A program made the position numbers and the translations under genes. Below the pieces are notes generated by a model that saw nothing but the letters and a program-made list of their open reading frames with translations, ran no database searches and had not been told where the DNA came from. From Dyella silvae (GTDB lineage Bacteria; Pseudomonadota; Gammaproteobacteria; Xanthomonadales; Rhodanobacteraceae), in the NCBI RefSeq assembly GCF_026421305.1, contig NZ_JAPJBQ010000004.1, positions 186,001-250,000 of the forward strand: a stretch of 64,000 bases of DNA. Direction: 5' to 3'. Within the stretch, counting starts at the first letter, position 1. The number at the start of each line of letters is the position of its first letter. Below, one piece after another: positions 1 through 9,968 of the stretch.

Positions 1-272
1 CCGAACCAGTTGGCATAGGTCACCAACTTCACCCCGGGCACCTGCGCAATCTGTGATTCCAGCGATTGCGGCAAGGTCTGGATAAACGAGAGTTTCGAGC
101 CTGTCTGCAAACGCTGAGCGCCATTCGCGCTCTGGCCGGCCTGATTGAATGACGTACGCACCGCATCGAGCATGCCGAACAGCAGGAACGCGGCCATGAT
201 TGATACCAGCGTCAGAATGGTGCGGGCTTTGCGCCGGAACAGCGCCGCCCAGATGAGATGGAGATATTTCAT
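1..272 (-). CDS. FtsX/MacB-like ABC transporter permease (N-terminal fragment)
   Basis: The frame opens at an ATG whose complement lies at 270-272 and runs off the left window edge, so only about 90 residues are visible. They begin MKYLHLIWAALFRRKARTIL, a short basic cytoplasmic tail followed by a transmembrane helix at about residues 17-36 and the start of a periplasmic domain. This layout is typical of MacB/LolC/FtsX-type permeases that work with a separate ATPase. It starts 10 nt after the stop of the ATPase gene at 283-969 and is the third gene of a probable adaptor-ATPase-permease operon. The substrate cannot be read from the sequence. Confidence 0.8.
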   Translation of the reverse strand, partial: MKYLHLIWAALFRRKARTILTLVSIMAAFLLFGMLDAVRTSFNQAGQSANGAQRLQTGSKLSFIQTLPQSLESQIAQVPGVKLVTYANWF

Positions 273-282
273 CGTCGCATCC

Positions 283-969
<687 letters not shown>

Positions 970-1041
970 GCTTGTGCTCCTGAATCGTAGTCCCTGGCAT
1001 CGCTTGCCGCGATGCGCCCAATCATGCAAAACACTTCATCA

Positions 1042-2286
1042 TCATTTCGATTTAGCCGAAGTGGCCACGCGGGTGCCGTCCTGCAAATCCGCCGATGGCG
1101 ACACCACGACGGTCTCACCCAACTGCATACCGGCAGGCAGCAACCGCTGATCGCCGAACTTCGACGCCGCCGGCGACACCGTGCGCTGCTGCACCACATC
1201 GCCCGACACGACGAACACGACCTCATGGCCGTCACGCTGCACAATGGCTGACGAAGGCACCAACACGCCCTGCGGCACCTGCGCTTCCTCGTGCGGCTGC
1301 TTCTGCTCCAGAAACGACACGCGCACGCCCATATCCGGCACGATGCGCGAGTCCTTGTGCTCCAGCGCCACACGCACTTTCACAGTGGCTTTGCCGCGAT
1401 CGGCTGCTGGCACGATGGCGATGACGTGGGCCGGAATTCTCCAATCGGGATAGGCGTCCAGCACGGCTTCGGCGGGCATGGTCGGTTTCACGCGTCCGAT
1501 GTACGCCTCGTTGACATCCACGTCCACTTCCAGCGAATCCATATCCACCACCGTACCGATGCCGGTGCGGGTGAAGCCGCCGCCGGCCGAGAATGGCGAC
1601 ACGATCTCACCGACCTGTGCGTCCTTGGTGGTCACAACGCCATCGAACGGCGAACGAATCACGCAGTAGCCAAAGTTCACCTCTGCCGCCGTTACCTGCG
1701 CATCGGCCGACGCCGCGTTGCGCTGCTGAGACAGCAGCTGGGCGCGCGTGGTGTCCACCAGCGTACGGGACTGCTCGGCCACCTGCTTGGCAATCAGTCC
1801 CTTCGCCGCAACGGCCTCGTTGCGCACGGCATCCCGTTCGTTCTGCGCCAATTGCGCCTGGAACTGGGCTACCAACGCATGAGCAGCAGCGGCCTGAGTG
1901 CGGGCGGCGTCCAGCGCGGCCTTGTATTGCGCATCGTCGAGCCGGGCAACGATCTGCCCCTGCTTGACGTGGTCACCTTCCTCGATCAGCACCTGCGTGA
2001 GCGTACCGGTGATCTGCGCCGAGACCGTGGCCTGTCGGCGCGCGGTGACATAACCGGTGGCCTGCAGCACGGCGCCCGCCGCGGCGTTGGCGGCGGGGGA
2101 CTGCGCCTGCGCGGTCTGCACCTCGACGGCGCGCTTGCCGGTCAACAACCAGCCTGCCAGGCCAACGAGCACCACTACAACCAGCGCTCCGGCCACCATC
2201 CACATCCAGCGCCCGCCTCCGTGCCTGTGTTCCTCGCGCTGGTGTTTCTCGATGCGCAGTTCCTTCAGCAAATCCGAATTCGCCAC
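1042..2286 (-). CDS. MacA/HlyD-type periplasmic adaptor subunit of ABC efflux system
   Basis: A membrane fusion protein of 414 residues linking an inner-membrane ABC exporter to an outer-membrane channel. After a short cytoplasmic tail there is one transmembrane segment at about residues 29-50, then a lipoyl-type domain, an alpha-helical hairpin and beta-barrel domains. The GTG at 2284-2286 is preferred as start because GGGAGAG lies just upstream. An ATG at 2365-2367 would add 27 residues that do not look conserved. It is the first gene of a three-gene operon with an ATPase and permease. A perfect palindrome at 2381-2396 lies in its promoter region. Confidence 0.82.
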   Translation of the reverse strand: MANSDLLKELRIEKHQREEHRHGGGRWMWMVAGALVVVVLVGLAGWLLTGKRAVEVQTAQAQSPAANAAAGAVLQATGYVTARRQATVSAQITGTLTQVLIEEGDHVKQGQIVARLDDAQYKAALDAARTQAAAAHALVAQFQAQLAQNERDAVRNEAVAAKGLIAKQVAEQSRTLVDTTRAQLLSQQRNAASADAQVTAAEVNFGYCVIRSPFDGVVTTKDAQVGEIVSPFSAGGGFTRTGIGTVVDMDSLEVDVDVNEAYIGRVKPTMPAEAVLDAYPDWRIPAHVIAIVPAADRGKATVKVRVALEHKDSRIVPDMGVRVSFLEQKQPHEEAQVPQGVLVPSSAIVQRDGHEVVFVVSGDVVQQRTVSPAASKFGDQRLLPAGMQLGETVVVSPSADLQDGTRVATSAKSK

Positions 2287-2380
2287 AAGCTCTCCCTGCC
2301 GGCCCGTTGCCGGTCCTACGTTGCGGTACACGATGCTGGAGCGGCCTTGCCGCCGCCAGAGACCCACATCAGTCGTCGTC

Positions 2381-2396
2381 GATGACAGCTGTCATC
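2381..2396. promoter_or_regulatory. 16-bp perfect palindrome upstream of the MacAB-like operon
   Basis: GATGACAGCTGTCATC is a perfect 16-bp palindrome lying 95 nt upstream of the chosen adaptor start and about 104 nt upstream of the divergent FAH-family gene. A dyad of this length between divergent genes is a plausible operator. No regulator can be named and no regulator gene sits beside it. Confidence 0.4.
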
Positions 2397-2499
2397 CTCA
2401 GTGGGCCAAACCCGCCCGGTTGTACTCGCATGCTATCGCCGTGAAAAGCTTACGTGACAACTGACGGGCTCTTGCTCCCGGCAGTGATACTCTCTTCAG

Positions 2500-3186
2500 A
2501 TGTCATATGCCATCTCGCCCCCCGTTATTCCCAGCCTGCCCATCATCGGCAGCGACCAGCGCTTTCCCGTCCGCCGCATCTTCTGCATCGGGCGCAACTA
2601 CGCCGAACATGCCCGCGAAATGGGCGCCACGGTGGACAAGGACACCCCGCTGTTCTTCTGCAAACCCGCGGACGCCGTGGTGACCGACGGCGCGGACGTG
2701 CCCTACCCGCAGGCAACGCAGGATCTGCACCACGAAGTGGAAATGGTGCTGGCACTAGGAGGCGGTGGTCGCGACATCCCCGTCGAGCAGGCGGCGTCGC
2801 TGATCTGGGGCTATGGCGTGGGCCTGGACCTGACCCGCCGCGATCTGCAGGCGGTAGCGAAGGCCAAGAGCCATCCGTGGGATGTGGCCAAGGCGTTTGA
2901 CCATTCCGCGCCGGTGTCTGCCTTGCGTCCTGCGAGCCAGGTGAAGCTCGATGCTGACACCACGCTGACACTCAGCATCAACGGCCAGCCACGTCAGCAG
3001 GGCCGGCTGGGCGACATGGTGCATGGCGTGGCCGAGATCATCGCCATTCTCTCGACGCTGTTCGAGCTGAAGGCGGGTGACCTGATTTTTACCGGCACGC
3101 CTGCGGGTGTATCCGCGCTGCAACGCGGTGATCGCTTCCACGCCGAGCTTGCGGGCGTCGCGACGTTGGAAGGCCGCGTCGCCTGA
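2500..3186 (+). CDS. fumarylacetoacetate hydrolase (FAH) family protein
   Basis: A 228-residue single-domain FAH-fold hydrolase, the size of the YcgM/fumarylpyruvate hydrolase group. The N-terminal signature IGRNYAEHAREMG is at 30-42. The likely metal ligands are E79 and E81 (HHEVEM) and D110 (GLDLTRRDLQ), followed by KSHPWDVAKAFDHSAP near 122-137. Such enzymes cleave C-C bonds or decarboxylate oxo-acids in aromatic or sugar-acid catabolism. No catabolic neighbours are present to fix the substrate. It appears monocistronic, with mscL starting 86 nt downstream. Confidence 0.85.
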   Translation: MSYAISPPVIPSLPIIGSDQRFPVRRIFCIGRNYAEHAREMGATVDKDTPLFFCKPADAVVTDGADVPYPQATQDLHHEVEMVLALGGGGRDIPVEQAASLIWGYGVGLDLTRRDLQAVAKAKSHPWDVAKAFDHSAPVSALRPASQVKLDADTTLTLSINGQPRQQGRLGDMVHGVAEIIAILSTLFELKAGDLIFTGTPAGVSALQRGDRFHAELAGVATLEGRVA

Positions 3187-3272
3187 GCGCCGCAAGAGTT
3201 TGCTGCGTGCCGCTTTGTCCGGCACCGCCCTGTTACTCTTACGCCGTCGGGGACAACGATTGGGAGTGAAGC

Positions 3273-3689
3273 ATGAGCATGCTTAAAGAGTTCAAAGAAT
3301 TTGCCATGCGTGGCAATGTGATCGACCTCGCCGTCGGTGTGGTCATCGGTGGTGCGTTCGGCAAGATCGTCACGTCGTTGGTCGATCAGATCATCATGCC
3401 GCCCATCGGCGTGCTCACCGGCGGTGTCGACTTCTCGCAGATGAAGTGGGTGCTGAAGCCGGCGGACAATACCGATCCAGCGCATAAAGTGGCTGAAGTG
3501 GCTATTGGTTATGGCAACTTCATCAATACCCTGATTCAGTTCCTCATCATTGCCTTTGCGATCTTCCTGGTGGTCAAGGCCATCAACAAGCTCACCCGCC
3601 GTCAGGAAGCCGCGCCCGCACCGCCGGCACCGGACGTGGTGTTGCTGACCGAGATCCGCGACCTGCTGAAGGCGCAAGATCGTAAGTAA
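3273..3689 (+). CDS. mscL: large-conductance mechanosensitive channel MscL
   Basis: A 138-residue protein close to the usual MscL length (136 in E. coli). It starts [20 protein letters not shown], the amphipathic N-terminal helix and TM1 (about 15-45) typical of the family. The periplasmic loop follows, then TM2 (about 75-100) and a cytoplasmic helix. It forms a homopentameric pore in the inner membrane that opens on hypo-osmotic shock. GGGAG is well spaced before the ATG. A strong intrinsic terminator follows at 3714-3735, so it is probably transcribed alone. Confidence 0.97.
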   Translation: MSMLKEFKEFAMRGNVIDLAVGVVIGGAFGKIVTSLVDQIIMPPIGVLTGGVDFSQMKWVLKPADNTDPAHKVAEVAIGYGNFINTLIQFLIIAFAIFLVVKAINKLTRRQEAAPAPPAPDVVLLTEIRDLLKAQDRK

Positions 3690-3713
3690 GCGATGAGGAA
3701 CGTCGCGCGAACG

Positions 3714-3735
3714 AGGCGCCTTTGGGCGCCTTTTT
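3714..3735 (+). terminator. intrinsic terminator after mscL
   Basis: A 7-bp stem (AGGCGCC / GGCGCCT) with a TTTG loop, followed by TTTTT, 24 nt after the mscL stop codon. Confidence 0.8.
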
Positions 3736-3763
3736 CGTTTCTCGTGTTTTGAGGCCGCCCGAC

Positions 3764-3794
3764 CATGACTTCTGGCCTAAGCAGCCACATGGGG
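3764..3794. repeat. short dispersed repeat, copy 1
   Basis: CATGACTTCTGGCC at 3764-3777 is identical to 18110-18123. In both copies it is followed by TAA and then CAC(A/G)TGGG within about 18 nt. Both copies lie in intergenic DNA beside an intrinsic terminator. This is a probable short interspersed repeat. Confidence 0.4.
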
Positions 3795-3832
3795 GCACGC
3801 CATAATCGTCGTTTCCGCCCGAGGAGTTTTCC

Positions 3833-5272
3833 ATGCGCCGCCTGCCCCTCTCCCTGCTCGCCGCCAGCCTGATGCTTGCCATCGGCACCGCTAACGCAGC
3901 GACCCAGACCACCATCCCCGCCGCAGCCGTAAAGACGGCCGAACAGCTGCGCGACAAGGCGATGAACGACAATACGAGCTACGAGATCGTCTCCTCGCTC
4001 ACCACGGAAGTAGGCGCGCGCCTTGCGGGTAGCCCGGCCGACGAACGCGGCCGCGAATGGGCCATCGCCAAGTTCAAGGCGCTGGGCTTCGACAAGGTTT
4101 ATACCGAGCAGGTGACCTATCCGCTGTGGGAACGCCGCAGCGAACACGCCGAAATCGTGGGGCCGTTTCCGCAGGCACTGGATCTGATCGCCCTGGGTTA
4201 CTCGGCTGGCACGCCGAAGGGCGGCCTCACCGCGCAGGTGGTGCGGTTCGACAGCCTCGACGCACTGAAGAAGGCGGACCCCGCCAGCGTCATGGGCAAG
4301 ATCGTGTTTGTGGATGCGCACATGGAGCGTCACAAGGACGGTCATGATTACGCCATCGGCTCGTCCGTGCGCGTCGGCGGTCCGGTGATCGCGTCCAAGA
4401 TGGGTGCTGCCGCCTTCCTGCTGCGCTCGGCGGGTACCGACGCCAACAGCCGCACACCGCATACCGGTGTCACTGGCTTCAAGGATCCCAAGGAAGCGAT
4501 TCCTGCCGCCGCGCTCTCCAACCCCGATGCCGATCAGCTGACGCGCGTGCTCGCTTACGGCAAGCCGGTCAGCATCAAGCTGGATCTGGATTGCGGCGTC
4601 ACCGGCAGCTATACCGGCGCCAACGTGATCGGTGAAGTCACCGGCAAGAAGCATCCCGACCAGGTGGTGGTCATCGGCGGCCATCTCGATTCGTGGGATC
4701 CGGGCACGGGTGCCATCGATGACGGCGCCGGCGTGGCCATTGCCATGGCAGCAGGCAAGCTGATCCACGACATGCCGCAGCGCCCCGACCGCACCATCCG
4801 CGTCATCGCATTTGCGAATGAGGAGATGGGGCTGTGGGGCGGCCGCGCGTATGCGGAAAAGCACGCTGCCGAAGTCGCCAAGTTCCAGCTCGGTACCGAG
4901 TCGGATTTCGGCGCGCGCAAGATCTGGCGCATGAGCGCCAGTGTGAAGCCGGAGGCGCGCGGCGCCATCGAGCAGATCGCCAAGGTGCTTAGCCCGGTCG
5001 GCGTCGACTATGACGCCAAGATGCCGGGCGGCGGCGGTTCCGACCTTTCGCAGATGCATGGCAAGGGCATGGCCGCGCTATCGCTGACGCAGGACGGCAC
5101 GGACTACTTCGACTACCACCACACCGCCAACGATACCCTGGACAAGATCGATCCCAAGGAGCTGGCGCAGAATGTGGCCGTCTATGCGGCGTTCTCGTAC
5201 ATGGCGGCTCAGGCGGATGGCGACTTTGGTTCCGCACCGGGCGCATTTGCCAACGATGGCGCAGGGGACTGA
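3833..5272 (+). CDS. secreted M28-family zinc aminopeptidase/carboxypeptidase-like protein
   Basis: A 479-residue exported peptidase with a clear Sec signal peptide (cleavage near residue 23 after a TANA motif). A PA-like insert appears to precede the catalytic core. The core shows the co-catalytic zinc motif HLDSWDPGTGAIDDGAG near residue 284, the general-base/metal pair NEEMGLWG near 330 and a late ligand in DYHHTANDT near 428. These match M28 peptidases related to glutamate carboxypeptidase/PGCP, which trim peptides in the periplasm or outside the cell. GAGGAG precedes the ATG. A bidirectional terminator follows. Confidence 0.88.
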   Translation: MRRLPLSLLAASLMLAIGTANAATQTTIPAAAVKTAEQLRDKAMNDNTSYEIVSSLTTEVGARLAGSPADERGREWAIAKFKALGFDKVYTEQVTYPLWERRSEHAEIVGPFPQALDLIALGYSAGTPKGGLTAQVVRFDSLDALKKADPASVMGKIVFVDAHMERHKDGHDYAIGSSVRVGGPVIASKMGAAAFLLRSAGTDANSRTPHTGVTGFKDPKEAIPAAALSNPDADQLTRVLAYGKPVSIKLDLDCGVTGSYTGANVIGEVTGKKHPDQVVVIGGHLDSWDPGTGAIDDGAGVAIAMAAGKLIHDMPQRPDRTIRVIAFANEEMGLWGGRAYAEKHAAEVAKFQLGTESDFGARKIWRMSASVKPEARGAIEQIAKVLSPVGVDYDAKMPGGGGSDLSQMHGKGMAALSLTQDGTDYFDYHHTANDTLDKIDPKELAQNVAVYAAFSYMAAQADGDFGSAPGAFANDGAGD

Positions 5273-5288
5273 CCCTTTCGCGTCATGA

Positions 5289-5320
5289 AGAAAAAAGGCG
5301 GCCATTGGCCGCCTTTTTTA
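5289..5320. terminator. bidirectional intrinsic terminator between peptidase and RND operon
   Basis: The stem GGCGGCC / GGCCGCC has a 3-nt loop (ATT) and is flanked by A6 on one side and T6 on the other, so it can terminate both the M28 peptidase transcript and the convergent RND efflux operon. Confidence 0.8.
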
Positions 5321-5358
5321 TGCCTTTCGTCGAGCCTGTCATCGGTAAAAACGCACTC

Positions 5359-5409
5359 GTGCGCGACAAGCCTACGAAGCGGTAACGACAAGGCGCTGCG
5401 GTCGCGCAC
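5359..5409. repeat. degenerate REP-like inverted repeat
   Basis: GTGCGCGAC at 5359-5367 is inverted as GTCGCGCAC at 5401-5409. The sequence next to the left arm (AAGCC) and to the right arm (GCTGCG) resembles the larger element at 40000-40125 (GAGCC and GCTCCGC). It looks like a shortened or decayed member of the same repeat family. Confidence 0.45.
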
Positions 5410-5427
5410 CACTGCGCTTCTGCACTG

Positions 5428-8400
5428 TTAGTGAGCCACTTCCGCCTTACCAACGCGCCGCTTGCGCGAGAAGCGCTCATGCAAGCGATCGAGGTACAGA
5501 TAGATCACCGGCGTCAGGTACAAAGTGAGTACCTGTGACACGAGCAGACCGCCAACGACGGCCAGGCCCAGCGGACGCCGCGTTTCCGCACCAGCGCCCA
5601 GACCCAGGGCGATCGGCAAGGTGCCAGCGAAGGCGGCCATGGTCGTCATCATGATGGGGCGGAAGCGCACATGGCAGGCTTCAACAATCGCCAAGGCCGG
5701 CGCCATACCTTCACCGCGCTGCTTCTCCAGCGCAAAGTCGATCATCATGATCGCGTTCTTCTTCACGATACCGATCAGCATGACAATGCCGACGAAGGAG
5801 AACAGATCCAGCGGCGCCCGGAAGATCATCAGCGTCAGCAACGCGCCCACCGCCGCAGATGGCAGCCCCGAGAGAATCGTCAGCGGGTGGATGAAACTCT
5901 CGTAGAGAATGCCGAGCACCAGATAAATCACGAACACGGCCAGCACCAGCAGCAACCCCATGCCTTGCATGGAGTCCTGGAATGCCTGCGCCGTGCCCTG
6001 CACGCTGCCAGTGATCGACGGTGGCAGGTCGATGTTCTTCATCGCGCCATCGATGCTGGCCACCGCTTCACTGAGGCTCACGCCAGGCGCCAGGTTGAAC
6101 GACACGGTCACCGCCGGGATCTGTCCCTGATGGTTCACCGTGAGCGCCTGAGGCTTGCGCTCAAAGCTCGCCACCGCATTGAGCGGCACCAGCGTGCCGC
6201 TGTCCGACGTCACATAAATCTGCGAAAGCACATCCGGGTCGTTCTGCAAGGCGTAGTACACCTGCAGGATTACCCAGTACTGCGATGAGGCGCCGTAAAT
6301 AGTGGAGATCTGGCTGGCGCCAAACGCCGAACCGAGCGCGCGCTGCACCTGATCCATGGTCAAGCCGAGCGTGCCCAGCTTGTCGCGATCGACACTGACC
6401 ACCATCGAGGGGCCATTGAGATCGAGATCGCTGGTGACGTCCTGGAAACCCGGCAATCGGGTGAAGGCGCTCATCACCTTGCCCGACCAGCTGTACAGCG
6501 CCTCCGTGTCGATCGACTGCAAGGTGTATTGATACTGCGCCTTGGACTGACGGCCACCCACCTGGATCGATGGCGGGTTCTGGATATAGGCGCGAATGCC
6601 CGGAATCGGCGCAAACTTCTTGCGCAGCTCCTGAATGATGCCATTGGGATCCAGTGATCGTTCGCTCGCGGGCTTCAACCGCAGCAGCAGCGAACCATTG
6701 TTGGTGGTCGTACGTGCGCCACCTGCTCCCACCGACGACATATAGCCCTCGATGTTCGGATCGTCCGCGACGATTTTTGCCAGGGCCTGCTGGCGCGCGG
6801 CCATGCCTGCCACGGACGTGTCATCCGGCCCTTCCACATTCACATTGAGCTGGCCCGAATCGCCGGCCGGAATGAAATCCTTGTCCACCACCGCAAACAG
6901 CAAGCCCGTCAGCAGCAAGCTGCCGGCAAACGCCAAGAGGACGCTGCGCGGGTGATTCACTGCCCATCCCAGTGTGCGCACATAGCCCCGGCGCACGCGC
7001 TCGAAACCCGCATCGAACCAAAGCACCACCCGTGCCTTTTTCTCGTGCTCCGCGTGACGCAGAAAGCGGCTGCACAGCATCGGCGTGAGCGTGATCGATA
7101 CAAAACCCGAGATCAGGATGGCGACGCTGAGAGTCACCGCAAACTCGTGGAACAGCCGTCCCACAATGCCGCCCATGAACATCACCGGCAGGAACACTGC
7201 CACCAGCGAGAGCGTCATGGAGAAGATGGTGAAGCCGATTTCGCTGGCGCCCTTGAGCGATGCCTCGTAAGGGTCCATGCCTGCTTCCACGTGGCGCACG
7301 ATGTTCTCGAGCATCACGATCGCATCGTCCACCACAAAGCCGACGACCAGCGTCAGCGCCAGCAGCGAAAGGTTGTCGAGGCTGTAGCCAAGGGCGAACA
7401 TCGCACCGAACGTACCCACAATGGATACCGGCAACGCCAGGCCGGGAATCAGCGTCGCCGACGCATTACCCAGGAACAGGTAGATCACCAGCACCACCAG
7501 CACACCGGCCAGGAGCAAAGTGAGCTGTACATCCTCCACCGAGGCGCGAATCGATTCAGAGCGATCGTAGAGCACGGCCAGCTTGATCGACGGCGGCAGT
7601 GTCGCCTCGAACGTGGGCAGCACCGCACGAATGCGATCGATGGTCGCTACGGTATTGGAGCCCGGCTGGCGCTGGATGGCGAGCACGATGGCGCGATCAC
7701 CGTTGTACCAGCTGGCGACCTGATCGTTCTGCACACTGTCTTCGGCCTTGCCGAGATCAGACAAGCGCACCGGTGCGCCATCCCGATACGCCACGATGAT
7801 GCGGTTGTAGAGGTTGGCCCGCTGCAACTGGCCATCCGAACGGATCTGCAGCAATTGGCGGTTGCCGTTGAGGGAACCGGTGGCGAGGTTGACGTTGGCG
7901 CTGGCGACGGCGTTCTGCACGGTATCGATGCCGATACCGCTGGCTGCCAGCTTCTGCGGATCAACGCTGATGCGCACGGCGTACTTCTGCGCACCGTACA
8001 CGCTCACCTGCGCCACCCCGTCGATCATCGACAAGCGCTGCGCAAGCTGGGTTTCCGCATAGTCATCCACAACCGACAGCGGCTGCGTTTTCGAGCGCAG
8101 CGTGAGGTAGAGAATGGGAGCATCAGCCGGATTGACCTTGCGGTAGGTCGGCGGCGTGGGCATGTTGGTGGGCAGCTGCCGCTGCGCGGAAGAGATCGCT
8201 GCCTGCACATCCTGTGCGGCGCCATCGATATTGCGATTCAGCTCGAACGTCAGCGTGATCGAGGTGGATCCCAGCGCGCTGGTCGAAGTCATCGACTGGA
8301 TGCCGGCGATGGTGGACAGCTGGTTTTCCAGCGGCGTGGCCACGGCAGTCGCCATGGTTTCAGGCGCCGCACCCGGCAGGCTGGCATTGACCGTGATCGT

Positions 8401-8529
8401 GGGAAAGTCCACGTTGGGCAGTTCGTTGACCGGCAGCTTCGGATACGCAGCGATGCCGAACACCAGCAGTGCGACCATCAGCAGCGTGGTCATCACCGGG
8501 CGCCGGATACAGAGTGCAGGCAGGTTCAT
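5428..8529 (-). CDS. HAE1-type RND multidrug efflux permease
   Basis: A 1033-residue inner-membrane proton-drug antiporter of the AcrB/MdtB/MdtC superfamily. TM1 lies at about residues 10-30, followed by two large periplasmic loops separated by the TM2-TM6 block. The conserved acidic pair used in proton relay sits in VVGFVVDDAIVML near residue 400. The closing block (RRPLGLAVVGGL) is characteristic of the MdtC/MexF-like group. Start MNLPALCIRRPVMTTLLMVA needs no change. The adaptor gene ends 17 nt upstream, so the pair is cotranscribed. No outer-membrane factor gene is present, so a TolC-like channel elsewhere would be required. Confidence 0.93.
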   Translation of the reverse strand: MNLPALCIRRPVMTTLLMVALLVFGIAAYPKLPVNELPNVDFPTITVNASLPGAAPETMATAVATPLENQLSTIAGIQSMTSTSALGSTSITLTFELNRNIDGAAQDVQAAISSAQRQLPTNMPTPPTYRKVNPADAPILYLTLRSKTQPLSVVDDYAETQLAQRLSMIDGVAQVSVYGAQKYAVRISVDPQKLAASGIGIDTVQNAVASANVNLATGSLNGNRQLLQIRSDGQLQRANLYNRIIVAYRDGAPVRLSDLGKAEDSVQNDQVASWYNGDRAIVLAIQRQPGSNTVATIDRIRAVLPTFEATLPPSIKLAVLYDRSESIRASVEDVQLTLLLAGVLVVLVIYLFLGNASATLIPGLALPVSIVGTFGAMFALGYSLDNLSLLALTLVVGFVVDDAIVMLENIVRHVEAGMDPYEASLKGASEIGFTIFSMTLSLVAVFLPVMFMGGIVGRLFHEFAVTLSVAILISGFVSITLTPMLCSRFLRHAEHEKKARVVLWFDAGFERVRRGYVRTLGWAVNHPRSVLLAFAGSLLLTGLLFAVVDKDFIPAGDSGQLNVNVEGPDDTSVAGMAARQQALAKIVADDPNIEGYMSSVGAGGARTTTNNGSLLLRLKPASERSLDPNGIIQELRKKFAPIPGIRAYIQNPPSIQVGGRQSKAQYQYTLQSIDTEALYSWSGKVMSAFTRLPGFQDVTSDLDLNGPSMVVSVDRDKLGTLGLTMDQVQRALGSAFGASQISTIYGASSQYWVILQVYYALQNDPDVLSQIYVTSDSGTLVPLNAVASFERKPQALTVNHQGQIPAVTVSFNLAPGVSLSEAVASIDGAMKNIDLPPSITGSVQGTAQAFQDSMQGMGLLLVLAVFVIYLVLGILYESFIHPLTILSGLPSAAVGALLTLMIFRAPLDLFSFVGIVMLIGIVKKNAIMMIDFALEKQRGEGMAPALAIVEACHVRFRPIMMTTMAAFAGTLPIALGLGAGAETRRPLGLAVVGGLLVSQVLTLYLTPVIYLYLDRLHERFSRKRRVGKAEVAH

Positions 8530-8546
8530 GCGCTACGGATCCAGGC

Positions 8547-9677
8547 TTAGCTGTGGTCGGTTACGACGTGCACGTGCGTGCCGTCTGCCAGCAGCAACTG
8601 GCCATCGGTCACCACCTGCTCGCTGCCATCGAGCCCCTTTTCGATCACGATCTGCGAACCGCTGCCGGGGCCCGCGGTGACCATGCGCTGCTGCACCGTG
8701 CCATCGGCATTCAGCACAAAAACAAAGCTGCCCAGGGGCGAGTTCTGCAGAGCGACCACGGGCACGGTCACCACATGGCTGAGACGCGTGGTGGGCAAGA
8801 CGACTTCGACGAATTGGCCCGGCGTCAGCTCGTCCTGCTGGTTGGCATAGCGCGCCTTGAGCTGGATGGTGCTGGTGGCGGCGTCCACCGCATTGTTGAT
8901 GAATTCCAGCTCAGCCTGCATCGCCGGCTGTTGGGTACCGGGGATACTCACTGTCACGGGCACCGTGCCGCTCGCTATGTTGGCCTTGATGCCCGCCAGC
9001 CCGGTTTCCGGCACCGAGAACGTTACGCGGATGGGGCGAATCTGGTTGAGCACCACGATGGAGGTGTCGTTCGCCGTCACCTGCGCGCCCGGATACACCA
9101 ACGGAGCGCCGGCGATGCTGTCGAACGGAGCCTGGATCTGCGCGTAGCTCAATTGCGTGCGGGCCAACTCCACCGCTGCCTTGTCGGCTTTCACCGAGGC
9201 GGCGTAAACGCCTTCGTTGGCCGTGTAATTGTCGACATCGGACTGCGCAACGTAGCCCTTGCCCAGCAGCGGCTGGTAGCGCTTGAGCACGGTTCGCGCG
9301 TTATCCAGCTGCGCCTGATCCTTGGCGAGGTTACCCAGCGCCTGATCGAGCTGCGCCTGCAGCAGGCTGGGATCGAGGCGGATGATGGTGTCGCCCTGCT
9401 TGACGTGTCCGCCAGGCGTAAACATCAATTTTTCCAGCTGACCACTGACGCGCGCCTGCACGTTGACCGTGGAGAACGCCTCGGCACGACCAATGACCTT
9501 CAGGTGGAGATCCAGATCGCCCCGATGCGCACTCGCTACCTTCACCGGCACCGAGGTCACCGCCGGGGGACTCTTCGCCGACGCGCGCTCATGACCACGG
9601 AACAGCGGGACAGCCACCACCGCAGTGGTTAGCAACGCTGCGAGTAATACGAATTTCTTCCGGGACGTGCGCTGCAT
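8547..9677 (-). CDS. RND efflux periplasmic adaptor subunit
   Basis: A 376-residue membrane fusion protein of the AcrA/MdtA family. A basic N-terminus (MQRTSRKK) and hydrophobic helix at about 8-24 form a signal anchor. The lipoyl halves, coiled-coil hairpin (near 90-160) and beta-barrel follow. It bridges the RND permease encoded immediately downstream to an outer-membrane channel. The 291-nt gap to the upstream MarR gene could hold the operon promoter; within it, 9733-9748 contains the partial dyad ATAG-ACTG-CTAT. Confidence 0.9.
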   Translation of the reverse strand: MQRTSRKKFVLLAALLTTAVVAVPLFRGHERASAKSPPAVTSVPVKVASAHRGDLDLHLKVIGRAEAFSTVNVQARVSGQLEKLMFTPGGHVKQGDTIIRLDPSLLQAQLDQALGNLAKDQAQLDNARTVLKRYQPLLGKGYVAQSDVDNYTANEGVYAASVKADKAAVELARTQLSYAQIQAPFDSIAGAPLVYPGAQVTANDTSIVVLNQIRPIRVTFSVPETGLAGIKANIASGTVPVTVSIPGTQQPAMQAELEFINNAVDAATSTIQLKARYANQQDELTPGQFVEVVLPTTRLSHVVTVPVVALQNSPLGSFVFVLNADGTVQQRMVTAGPGSGSQIVIEKGLDGSEQVVTDGQLLLADGTHVHVVTDHS

Positions 9678-9968
9678 GATCTCTCCAACCGTCGACGGCG
9701 AGCGCGTGGCCTGCCATGCGCCGCGACGCCGCGATATAGACTGCTATCTGTGCCTGGGGACGCGACGCTGCTTGCTCCACCACGGCGCGCCGCATCGGGC
9801 ATTGTGTAGCAGCGAGCGTCCATGACCCGCACGACCGACAGCACTTGGCAAATCGCTTGTCGTCAGGCAGGCGTCATCTTCATCGCAAAATAGTGTGGCG
9901 GCGCGATGACGCGCTCCTGGCGAAAGGCCGCATGACATGGGCGCGGCCGCTGAAGGTGAGCAGCTTAC

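Noticed and set aside
3602-5059. 485-codon minus-strand frame opposite the M28 peptidase
   Set aside because: It crosses mscL, a terminator and the peptidase gene; low-complexity translation and no ribosome-binding site.
6952-8550. 532-codon open frame on the plus strand opposite the RND permease gene
   Set aside because: It lies antisense to a clear RND permease and its translation is His/Arg/Gln-rich without domains, as expected for a GC-rich shadow frame.
9678-9968. Possible small gene between marR and the RND adaptor
   Set aside because: Open frames there are short, lack ribosome-binding sites and give Arg-rich products. The gap is better read as a promoter region.
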